Below are positions 17,513-24,929 of a DNA stretch of 64,000 nt, piece by piece (positions within the stretch are counted from its first letter, which is position 1; each line of letters begins with the position of its first letter). The stretch lies in NCBI RefSeq assembly GCF_001612615.1, contig NZ_BDAU01000004.1, positions 186,001 through 250,000 on the forward strand, read 5' to 3'. The stretch is from Nocardia amikacinitolerans NBRC 108937 (GTDB lineage Bacteria; Actinomycetota; Actinomycetes; Mycobacteriales; Mycobacteriaceae). Position numbers and translations under genes: made by a program. The notes below the pieces were generated by a model. That model was not told the origin of the DNA. It made no database searches and saw nothing but the letters and a program-made list of their open reading frames with translations.

Positions 17513-18556
17513 TCAGGCGGCCGGTCGGGCGGCCGCGAGTTCGACGAGGTGGTCGGCGACCAGCGGTGCGGTGCGGAACCCGTCGCCGCCGGTGGCGGCG
17601 CGGGCCAGGACCGCGGGTCCCGGCCGGGCGAGGGTCGCGCCGCCGGTCGCGGCGTCGACGGTGTAGTGGCACTGCTTGACCGCGGCGATGCGGTACCGGT
17701 GCGCGTCGGTGAGGACGTGATCGACGTACTCGCTTGCCGCATAGAGGCTTTCGGCATCCGTGCCGACGTCTTCCACGGTGCGGCAGAGCCGGGAGGAGCT
17801 GAGCTTGAGCAGGGTGCCCGCCCCGGGCGGCATGAGCCAGCCGGTGCCGTCCGCGCCGATCCGCCCGGCGCTCGGCGCCTGCTCCCACCACGCGGCCAGG
17901 TCGGCGGGCGGGCGCAGGTAGACGGTGGTCTGCCGGTGCAGCACGGTCGGCACGTCCACGAGTTCGCCCGTCCACGTCCCGGTCGCCAGCAGCACCAGAT
18001 CCCCGCTCAGCCGCGTGCCGTCGCGCAACCGGAGCCTGGCGGCGTCGATGTCCACCTCGACCACCTGCCGCCAGGGCAGCAGCGTGACGGCGGGCTGGGC
18101 GCGCAACCAGCGCGCGGCGGCGTGCAGCACCCGTTCGGCGAGCAGCACGCCCGCGTCGGCCTCGAGCAGTCCGTAGTGTCCCGAAGGAAACACGATGTGC
18201 GGCAACGACTTCGGCTCGACGACACGCACCGGCAACCCGCCGCGCCGAGCCTCCGCCACGGCGAAGTCGATCGACGCGGCGGGCCATCCGGTGACCACCC
18301 CGATGCGCCGGTAGAAGGGTCCGCCGAGCAGCGCTTGCAGCCGCAGCCAACGCCGGTGCAGCGCCGCCGCGACAGCGGTCGCGCCCGGATCGCCGGGGCT
18401 CAGCGCCCGCACGGCCCGGTGGTGATCGAACGAACTCGACGCCGGGTTCGGGATCGGGCCCCGATCCACCACCGTGACCCGGTGCCCGGCCCGCGCGCAG
18501 CGCACGGCCGCGATCAGGCCGGTGACACCGGCGCCCGCGATGACGACGTCGGTCAT
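17513..18556 (-). CDS. FAD-dependent DAO-family oxidoreductase (putative hydrazino-acid-releasing oxidase)
   Basis: The 347-residue protein begins with a Rossmann FAD-binding motif (VVIAGAGVTGLIAA, residues 4-17, then VTVVDRG). It continues as a D-amino-acid oxidase / sarcosine-oxidase-like enzyme, with a C-terminal FAD-contact region ATGGDGFRTAPLVADHLVEL. In the s56-p1 and triacsin pathways a DAO homologue cleaves the lysine-linked hydrazine oxidatively, releasing an alpha-hydrazino acid and an aldehyde derived from lysine. The gene follows the synthetase-like gene with a 1-nt gap, so the same role is likely here. A different amine substrate cannot be excluded. Confidence 0.87.
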   Translation of the reverse strand: MTDVVIAGAGVTGLIAAVRCARAGHRVTVVDRGPIPNPASSSFDHHRAVRALSPGDPGATAVAAALHRRWLRLQALLGGPFYRRIGVVTGWPAASIDFAVAEARRGGLPVRVVEPKSLPHIVFPSGHYGLLEADAGVLLAERVLHAAARWLRAQPAVTLLPWRQVVEVDIDAARLRLRDGTRLSGDLVLLATGTWTGELVDVPTVLHRQTTVYLRPPADLAAWWEQAPSAGRIGADGTGWLMPPGAGTLLKLSSSRLCRTVEDVGTDAESLYAASEYVDHVLTDAHRYRIAAVKQCHYTVDAATGGATLARPGPAVLARAATGGDGFRTAPLVADHLVELAAARPAA

Positions 18557-18557
18557 G

Positions 18558-20102
18558 TCAGCCTCGCACCGCTTGCAGTCGCGGCAACCGGACCGGCTCG
18601 ATCACGGTGCGCCGCACCACCTCCCGCAGCGCGGTCCCCGGCAGCATGTCCGAACCCGCCAGCGCCGCTTCGGCCAGATCGACGAGCAACGGTGCGGCGC
18701 AGCGCACCAGCACGTCCACCTGGTGGCAGAAGTCGCCGCCGTCGGCGACCGGCGCGCGGTCCAGCCGGGCCAGCTGCTGGGTCAGCGTCTCGGCGACCCG
18801 GTTCAGGCTGAAACCGGGCAACTCGTAGGCGACCTCGAAACGCTCGACCATGCGCAGCGCGTCGGACCTGCCGCGATCCGAGACCGGCATGGCACCGCGC
18901 CACACCCGGTCGTCGGACTTGGCGGCCACGCGATTCCACGGCTCGACCAGCCGGGTCTTGGTCAGCGCGACCAGCTCGTCGTGGCTGAAGCTGGTGCGCT
19001 GGAATTCCGGGCTGTTGCAGGCCAGGTGGAAGCGGATCAGGTCGCGCGGAACCTGTGCCGCCAGGTCCCGGCCCCACACCAGGTGTCCGCGGCTGGTGGA
19101 GAACTTCTCGTGGCGCAGCTCGTAGAACTCGTTGGTGAGGAACAGTTTCGGCAGCGCGTAGTCACCGAGGGCGAGCAGCATCGCCAGCCCCGAGATCCCG
19201 AACGGATGGATGTTGTCGATGCCGAGGAAGTACACGACCCGCGCCGCGGCTTCGGGACGCCACAGCGCGTCCTCCGAACTCGGCTCCATGCCGCGGTTCT
19301 CGGCCGCCAGCATCGAGCAGTACATCGTCCAGGCGACCGGCTCGGCGTTCGGATTGACCACCTGCCCCGGCAGCTCCGGCGCCGGGATGCCCCAGGAGAT
19401 CGGATAGGTGACCGGGAAGTCCGGCAGCGGACGGTCGAGCAACTCGGCGACCACCTGCGCCGCGTGCGGGCGCAGCAGCCCCGCGGCCTCGGCGAAGTGG
19501 GCGCGCAACCGCTCGCGATAGTCCTCCAGCGGGAGGACGAGCACCTTGGCTTCGCGAATCTCCAACCGCTCCTCGGGGTTTCGCGTCGAGCGCGGATCCA
19601 GCAGTTCGCCTGCGGTCACCGCGTGCCCGCAGCTCTCGCACAAGCCGGCGCAGCTGTCGGCGAGGCAGACCGGGCAGCCGCCCGCGACGTGTCCGTCCAC
19701 CAGGTATTCGCCGGTGCTCGGCGCGTACGGGAACGGCATCGGCCGCATCCGCAGCGCCCCCTTGGCGCGCAGTTCGGTGACGACCCTGGCGACGTAGGAG
19801 GTGAAGCGCCGCTCCCATCCGGTGAAGGCGTCGACGGCGATGCCGAGCGCCGCCAGCGTCGCCTCGACCTCCTTGGCCGAGCGTTCGACGAGTGCTTGCG
19901 GCTCGATGCCGAGCCGGTGCGCGGTGGTGGCGACATAGGTGGAGGTGTCCTGCACGCCGGTGCCGAACAGCACCTGCGCGCCCGTCGCGCGTGCGTAGCG
20001 GGTGTAGACGTCGGCGGCGAGGAAGGGGCCCGCGATATGGCCGAGGTGCAGATCGCCGTTGGCGGTCGGCGCGGGCGAGACGACGACGGTGGGGCCGTTC
20101 AC
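18558..20102 (-). CDS. Methionyl-tRNA-synthetase-like hydrazine synthetase component
   Basis: The 514-residue protein is a class I synthetase of the MetRS type. It has the HIGH-like motif DLHLGH (residues 17-22), a Cys-rich zinc knuckle CPVCLADSCAGLCESC (143-158) and KFSTSRG (333-339) in place of KMSKS, then a helical C-terminal domain. Housekeeping metG is expected elsewhere. In known hydrazine synthetases such as Spb40 a MetRS-like domain adenylates an amino acid and transfers it to N6-hydroxylysine; a cupin domain then makes the N-N bond. Here the cupin is the gene immediately upstream, overlapping by 4 nt (GTGA, 20099-20102). The start is that GTG; which amino acid is activated is unknown. 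Confidence 0.88.
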   Translation of the reverse strand: MNGPTVVVSPAPTANGDLHLGHIAGPFLAADVYTRYARATGAQVLFGTGVQDTSTYVATTAHRLGIEPQALVERSAKEVEATLAALGIAVDAFTGWERRFTSYVARVVTELRAKGALRMRPMPFPYAPSTGEYLVDGHVAGGCPVCLADSCAGLCESCGHAVTAGELLDPRSTRNPEERLEIREAKVLVLPLEDYRERLRAHFAEAAGLLRPHAAQVVAELLDRPLPDFPVTYPISWGIPAPELPGQVVNPNAEPVAWTMYCSMLAAENRGMEPSSEDALWRPEAAARVVYFLGIDNIHPFGISGLAMLLALGDYALPKLFLTNEFYELRHEKFSTSRGHLVWGRDLAAQVPRDLIRFHLACNSPEFQRTSFSHDELVALTKTRLVEPWNRVAAKSDDRVWRGAMPVSDRGRSDALRMVERFEVAYELPGFSLNRVAETLTQQLARLDRAPVADGGDFCHQVDVLVRCAAPLLVDLAEAALAGSDMLPGTALREVVRRTVIEPVRLPRLQAVRG

Positions 20103-20494
20103 GATGTCACCGAATCTTCGTGCGGCACCGCTTCGTTCGAATGCCTGCGGACGAATTCGGCCGACAGGTCGGCGTCCCACCAGATCGCGTACCACTCGAA
20201 ATCGGCGTCGCCGACGTTGCGCACGTGATGGGTGGTGCCGGGAATCAGGTGGGCCAGATCGCCCGCAACGAATTCGCGCCGCTCCCCGTCCACTTCGAGG
20301 ACGGCGCGACCGGTCATCGCGATGAACAGCTCGTACTCGTGGTGGGCGTGCGCGGTGGAGACGTCGCCGGGACGCAGCACGCACCACGCGCCCTCGAACG
20401 GCGCGTTTAGCGCGGGCCAGGGCAGCAGACGCTCGGAGGCGACGCCGTAGGCCTCGGTCAGGCCCTCCCGGTTCAGGCTGCGGATCTCGATCAT
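20099..20494 (-). CDS. Single-domain cupin, putative N-N bond-forming component
   Basis: The 131-residue protein is one cupin barrel. Motif 1 is GDVSTAHAHHEYELF (likely ligands His49, His51 and Glu55) and motif 2 is GDLAHLIPGTTHHVRN (likely His89), so a complete metal site is visible. In Spb40-type hydrazine synthetases a zinc-binding cupin domain rearranges the O-aminoacyl ester of N6-hydroxylysine into a hydrazine. Here the domain is a separate protein placed between the lysine hydroxylase and the MetRS-like gene, sharing 4-nt overlaps with both (20491-20494 and 20099-20102). Stand-alone cupins are common, so the function rests on context. Confidence 0.88.
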   Translation of the reverse strand: MIEIRSLNREGLTEAYGVASERLLPWPALNAPFEGAWCVLRPGDVSTAHAHHEYELFIAMTGRAVLEVDGERREFVAGDLAHLIPGTTHHVRNVGDADFEWYAIWWDADLSAEFVRRHSNEAVPHEDSVTS

Positions 20495-21786
20495 GCCGTG
20501 CGGCTTTCCGGGAAGGCGCCCGCGGTGACGTGGCGGCGGTCGAGCATGTCGTCGACGATGTCCTGCGAGCGGTGCGCGAGCACGCTGATCAGGGTGTCGG
20601 AGATGCCGTGCGTCTGTTCGTTGACGCCCTGCAGATACACCGCGCCCCAAGCGGATTCGCCGAGATCGAGGCGGTAGCGGCGGCTCACCGAGACCTCGTC
20701 GAGCCCGAGCTCGTCCGCGAGATCACGGACCAGCGCGGGCATCGTCTGCTCGTACCCGGTGCCGAGCAGCACCACGTCGCAGCGCAGCGGCTCGACCTTG
20801 CCGTTCTTGCGGTCGCGCAGCTCGAGCACCACCTCGTCGCCGTCCATTCGGGCGCCGGCCACCTCGGTCATCGAGCGGACCGTCGAACGCTCCTGGCCGA
20901 GCATGCGCTGCTGGTACAGCATCGCGTAGAGCTCGTCGAGGAACGGCGGAGCCAAGCCCGCGTAGTTGGTCAGGTGCACCTCGTCGAGGATGCGGCCGCG
21001 CACGTCGGCCTCGGAGTGGTAGAACTCGTCGACGAAAGACGGGAAGAACAGCTCGTTGACGAACTTGCTCGTCTGGTAGTTCTGCAGGCCGATGGACCGC
21101 ATGACGATGGTCGGCGCGCTGCGCGGCAGATCGGTGTGCAGCGCCATGAACATCTCCGCGGCGCTCTGCGCGCCGCCGATCACCACCGGGCGGATCGGCC
21201 GGTCGGTCGGCAGCTGCGCGACCCTGGTGCAGTACTGGGTGCTGTGAATCACGCGGTCCTCGGGCAGGTTTCGGAAGACCTCGGGGATGTGCGCGTCGCG
21301 GCCGGTGCCGACGACCAGGTCACGGCAGTCGACGGTGTCGCCGTCGGCGAGGGTGACCGTCCAGCCGACGAGCCTGCCGTCGCCGGTGCGCCGCGGCGCG
21401 ATCGAGGTGACGCGGGCGTCGTAGCGCACCGAGACGTGCTCCAGCGAATGCGCGACCCACTGCTGGTAGTCCGACAGCTCCCAGCGGTAGGGGTTGAAGG
21501 TGGCCAAATTGACGAACTCGTCCAAGCGCCTGCGCTCGTACAGGAAGTTCAGGAAGGAGAACCGGCTGCGCGGATTGCGCAGTGTCACCAGGTCTTTGAG
21601 GAACGACACCTGGCTGCGCGCCCACGGGAGCAACAGGTTGCGCTGCCATTTCACGTCGGGGTGCTGCTCGAGCAGCAGGGTCCGCTCGGCCAGTCGCGGC
21701 GCGTCGGATTCCTCGAGCGCGACAGCCAGCGCGAGGTTGGCGGGTCCGGCGCCGATGGCCAGGACGTCGACTTCGTGATCGCTCAC
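20491..21786 (-). CDS. L-lysine N6-hydroxylase (IucD/PvdA-type N-hydroxylating monooxygenase)
   Basis: The 431-residue flavoprotein shows the FAD motif GAGPANLAL (12-20). The family segment SFLKDLVTLRNPRSRFSFLNFL (61-82) follows in two parts, then the NADPH motif VVIGGAQSAAE (201-211) and a C-terminal VVLLGTGYEQ. It hydroxylates the side-chain amine of lysine (or ornithine) using NADPH and O2. It is the first gene of the nine-gene operon; the GTG follows AGGTGG. A siderophore role is disfavoured: no NRPS, IucA/IucC-type synthetase or iron-box-like site is nearby. The 200-bp gap to the divergent lipoprotein gene must hold the operon promoter, but I see no convincing element; a CTGTCGACAG palindrome lies at 21882-21891. 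Confidence 0.92.
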   Translation of the reverse strand: MSDHEVDVLAIGAGPANLALAVALEESDAPRLAERTLLLEQHPDVKWQRNLLLPWARSQVSFLKDLVTLRNPRSRFSFLNFLYERRRLDEFVNLATFNPYRWELSDYQQWVAHSLEHVSVRYDARVTSIAPRRTGDGRLVGWTVTLADGDTVDCRDLVVGTGRDAHIPEVFRNLPEDRVIHSTQYCTRVAQLPTDRPIRPVVIGGAQSAAEMFMALHTDLPRSAPTIVMRSIGLQNYQTSKFVNELFFPSFVDEFYHSEADVRGRILDEVHLTNYAGLAPPFLDELYAMLYQQRMLGQERSTVRSMTEVAGARMDGDEVVLELRDRKNGKVEPLRCDVVLLGTGYEQTMPALVRDLADELGLDEVSVSRRYRLDLGESAWGAVYLQGVNEQTHGISDTLISVLAHRSQDIVDDMLDRRHVTAGAFPESRTA

Positions 21787-21988
21787 ATTTCCACCTGAGT
21801 CTCGATGGGTATCAATTGCTCCGACCCAGTGAATGCGCTGCGCGAGTTGACCGAAACCCGCGCGCCGATCCGCACGACAACCTGTCGACAGCGGGTCCGT
21901 TCGGCCGGTCTATCGCGCCTGACAGTCGATTGAATGTTTCTGCCGCACAGCACTGCCGATCAATTTCGCGCTCTGCTGAGCTGGCCAG

Positions 21989-23584
21989 ATGAGCACCTCG
22001 ACCAGATCACTAGCGCTCCGCGTCGCCGCGGGGATCACCGCCGTCGCGTCCGCCGCGTTGCTCACCGTCGCCTGCGGCGGCGAGCCCGCCGCGGACCGAG
22101 ATATTCTGAGCTACAACGGAACCGAGCCGGAGAATCCGCTGATCCCGGGTGATGCCACCGAACGCGACAGCGTCAAGATCGTCAACGCGCTGTTCACCGG
22201 GCTCGTCGAATACGACACCGCCACCGCGGAACCCCGCAACGCGGTGGCCGAGTCCATCGTCACCGCCGATTCGCGCGTCTACACCGTCACGCTGGCGCCG
22301 GGCTGGACCTTCCACGACGGAACACCGGTCACCGCACAGAGTTTCGTGGACGCCTGGAACTACACCGCCTACGGGCCGAACGAGCTGCAAGGCGCGACGT
22401 ACCTGTCGCACATCCAGGGTTACGAGGCGCTGCGGGATGGTTCGGCGACCCGGTTCTCCGGCCTGCGGATCCTCGACGAGCGCAGATTCGAGGTCACCCT
22501 CTCGGCCCCGTTCTCGGCGTTCCCGACCCAGCTCGGCTACGCGGCGTTCTTCCCGCTGCCGAGCGGCTTCTTCGCCGACCGAGCCGCGTTCGAGGCCGCA
22601 CCCGTCGGCAACGGCCCCTTCCGTTTCGTCTCGCACACCCCGGGCGAGAACATCGTCGTGCACCGGTACGAGGCCTACGGTGGCGCGCGCAAGCCGCACA
22701 TCGAGGGCGTGGAGTTCCGGTTCTACAAGGCGCTCGAGGACGCCTACGCCGACGTGGTGGCGAACGAACTGGACTATCTCGACTTCGTCCCCGCCGACGC
22801 GCTGGCCGGCGGCCGGTACAAGTCCGAGTTGGCCGGGCGGAATCTGTCGCACACCTATCTCGGCGTGCAGTCCGTCTCCTTCCCGCTCTACGACCCCAGG
22901 TACGCGGACCCGCGCCTGCGGCAGGCGATTTCGATGGCGATCGACCGGAAGTACGTGGTGGACACCGCCTTCGACGGCGACAAGCTCCTCGCCGACGGGC
23001 TGGTGCCGTCCACCGTGCCGGGATACGTCGCCGGACAGTGCGGGGAACTGTGCGAGTACCGCCCCGAGCGGGCGCGCGAGTTGTTCGAATCGACCGGCTT
23101 CAACGGGCCGATCGAACTGACCTCCAACGACGACTCGGCCAACCAGGTGTGGATGGACGCGGCCTGCGCGACGATCAGCAAGGCACTCGGCCGCGAATGC
23201 CGGTACGCGCCGGTGCCCACGTTCGGCGAATTCCGGACGCTGATCAACGACCGCCGCATGTCGACGATCTTCCGCTCCGGCTGGGTCGCCGACTACCCGT
23301 CCATCGAGAACTTCCTCAACCCGATCTTCCGCACCGGCGCCGCGGTGAACGGCACCGGGTACTCCAGCCCCGAGGTCGACGCCCTGCTCGCCGACGCGGA
23401 CGCCGCACCCGCCGAGCGCGCGGGCTGGGTGCTGTACCAGCGGGCCGAGCGGCAGATCCTGCAGGATATGCCCGCGATCCCGTTGTGGTTCCAGAAGGTG
23501 CAGTCCGGCTGGTCGAACCGGACCAGGGACGTCGCCGTCTCGCAGCTGTTGCAATTGGATCTGTTCGCGGTAGAGGTGAACTGA
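21989..23584 (+). CDS. ABC-type peptide-binding lipoprotein (SBP family 5)
   Basis: The 531-residue product has a lipoprotein signal ending LLTVAC (lipobox about residues 24-29). It is a full-length DppA/OppA-type solute-binding protein: LAPGWTFHDGTPVTAQSFVDAWNY in two conserved parts, and DPRLRQAISMAIDRKYV. No permease or ATPase gene is adjacent. It is divergent from the N-N operon with a shared 200-bp intergenic region, so coregulation is possible, for example to take up a peptide or signal, or to act as a receptor. A strong terminator follows 18 bp after its stop. Confidence 0.9.
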   Translation: MSTSTRSLALRVAAGITAVASAALLTVACGGEPAADRDILSYNGTEPENPLIPGDATERDSVKIVNALFTGLVEYDTATAEPRNAVAESIVTADSRVYTVTLAPGWTFHDGTPVTAQSFVDAWNYTAYGPNELQGATYLSHIQGYEALRDGSATRFSGLRILDERRFEVTLSAPFSAFPTQLGYAAFFPLPSGFFADRAAFEAAPVGNGPFRFVSHTPGENIVVHRYEAYGGARKPHIEGVEFRFYKALEDAYADVVANELDYLDFVPADALAGGRYKSELAGRNLSHTYLGVQSVSFPLYDPRYADPRLRQAISMAIDRKYVVDTAFDGDKLLADGLVPSTVPGYVAGQCGELCEYRPERARELFESTGFNGPIELTSNDDSANQVWMDAACATISKALGRECRYAPVPTFGEFRTLINDRRMSTIFRSGWVADYPSIENFLNPIFRTGAAVNGTGYSSPEVDALLADADAAPAERAGWVLYQRAERQILQDMPAIPLWFQKVQSGWSNRTRDVAVSQLLQLDLFAVEVN

Positions 23585-23601
23585 CCCCGCCCGTCACGAC
23601 G

Positions 23602-23634
23602 AAGGCGGCGGCGGTTCCAACGCCGCCGCCTTTT
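23602..23634 (+). terminator. Rho-independent terminator after the binding lipoprotein
   Basis: Perfect 12-bp arms AAGGCGGCGGCG (23602-23613) and CGCCGCCGCCTT (23621-23632) surround a 7-nt loop, followed by TT. The run TTTT (23631-23634) ends the structure. The rest of the gap to 23860 shows no gene. Confidence 0.88.
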
Positions 23635-23860
23635 CCGTTGTACCGGAGAGGAATCCGGCACCGGTCGTGCTTCGGGTCACTATGCGCGTCGGCGGTATCT
23701 CACCCGAGCCGAGCCGTCCGCATCTTCGAACCTACTCGGGTGATCACGGTTGTCGGTGCGGTCGCTGGGTATGCGTCGCTTCGGACCGTCACCATCATCG
23801 GCGTTCCGAGGGAACCGGCGCACAGCCGGATGGCATGGCATGTATGGAATTCGAGCTGAT

Positions 23861-24844
23861 TCACCGCACAATGACAATCTTGCCGCGAGCGTGCCCCTGC
23901 TCCAGGTAGCGGATGGCAGCCGGCAGTTCGTCCAAAGGGTAGCTGCGGTCGATGACGGGGGCCACGTCGCCCGCCTCTATGATATCCCGAAGCATCACCA
24001 GATCCGCCGCGTTCGGAGCGACCGTGAAGCTCGTCAAGCGCTGGCTCACGAATGGAGACATCAGACGAGCGGCGAGCAGGCGATCCACAGCGCCGATCCA
24101 GCGGCCGTCCGAGTCACCGCCGGCCAGCACGAGCGTGCCGCCGGTCGTGAGTACCCGCAGGTAGTCCGAGGGGGCGCGGGTTCCGGACAGCTGGAAGACG
24201 AGGTCATAGCGTTGCCCGCCGCGGGTGAAATCTACTCGGGTGTAGTCGATGACGTGATCCGCGCCGAGGGATCGGACCAGGTCGGCATTTGCCGTGCCGC
24301 AAACACCGGTCACCTCGGCGCCCCAGCGCTTGGCGAGTTGCACGGCGAACGTGCCGACACCGCCCGCCGCGCCGACGATCAGCACGTGCTTCCCCGGACC
24401 GATCCGTCCGTGATCACGCAGTGCCTGCAGGGCCGTCGTCGCGGCCAATGGTACGGCCGCGGCCTGCTCGAAGGAGAGGTTCTCCGGTTTGTGTGCCAGG
24501 AGATCTTCCGGAACGCAGACGTATTCGGCGAAGGTACCGAAGCCGCGCAGGAACGGGCTTCCGAATACCTCGTCCCCGGGCCGGAATCCGGTGACGTTCG
24601 CACCGACCGCTTCCACCTGCCCCGCCACATCACAGCCGGGCACCGTATGGTGCGGGCGCCGCAGCCCCAGCTGCAGACGGGCGATGTACGGAATGCCTCT
24701 GATCAAGTGCCAGTCGGCCGGGTTCACCGATGCCGCGTGCACGCGGACAAGTACCGAACCGTCCTCCGGCGTCGGAGTGTCGATGTCACGGAGTTCCAGG
24801 ACATCGTCCGGTGCACCGTACTCGTCGTGAACGATCGCTTTCAT
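23861..24844 (-). CDS. Medium-chain dehydrogenase/reductase, quinone-oxidoreductase-like
   Basis: The 327-residue protein is a zinc-independent MDR enzyme. It has a GroES-like N-terminal domain (VLVRVHAASVNPADWHLIRG, VPGCDVAGQVEAVG) and an NADPH-binding Rossmann domain with IVGAAGGVGTFAVQLAK. A C-terminal EQGHARGKIVI motif is typical of quinone oxidoreductases. The Cys/His zinc ligands of alcohol dehydrogenases are not seen. It probably reduces quinones or enones with NADPH. The start is ATG 24844; the MMPL gene ends 85 bp upstream on the same strand, so the two may be cotranscribed. Confidence 0.9.
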   Translation of the reverse strand: MKAIVHDEYGAPDDVLELRDIDTPTPEDGSVLVRVHAASVNPADWHLIRGIPYIARLQLGLRRPHHTVPGCDVAGQVEAVGANVTGFRPGDEVFGSPFLRGFGTFAEYVCVPEDLLAHKPENLSFEQAAAVPLAATTALQALRDHGRIGPGKHVLIVGAAGGVGTFAVQLAKRWGAEVTGVCGTANADLVRSLGADHVIDYTRVDFTRGGQRYDLVFQLSGTRAPSDYLRVLTTGGTLVLAGGDSDGRWIGAVDRLLAARLMSPFVSQRLTSFTVAPNAADLVMLRDIIEAGDVAPVIDRSYPLDELPAAIRYLEQGHARGKIVIVR

Positions 24845-24929
24845 ACGTTCCCTTACCTTTCCTACAGGTGGTCGAGCGGATTCACCGCGCTTCGAATTGC
24901 GCGGGAAGAGCACTTGCGCGGCGATAGAA

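Noticed and set aside
18558..20102. Second housekeeping methionyl-tRNA synthetase
   Set aside because: The KMSKS motif is altered and the gene is locked between cupin and DAO genes by overlaps. A resistance-type duplicate metG would not need this context.
20491..21786. Lysine N6-hydroxylase as part of a siderophore cluster
   Set aside because: No NRPS, IucA/IucC-type synthetase, siderophore transporter or iron-box-like site is nearby, while the downstream cupin, MetRS-like and DAO genes match the hydrazine pathway.
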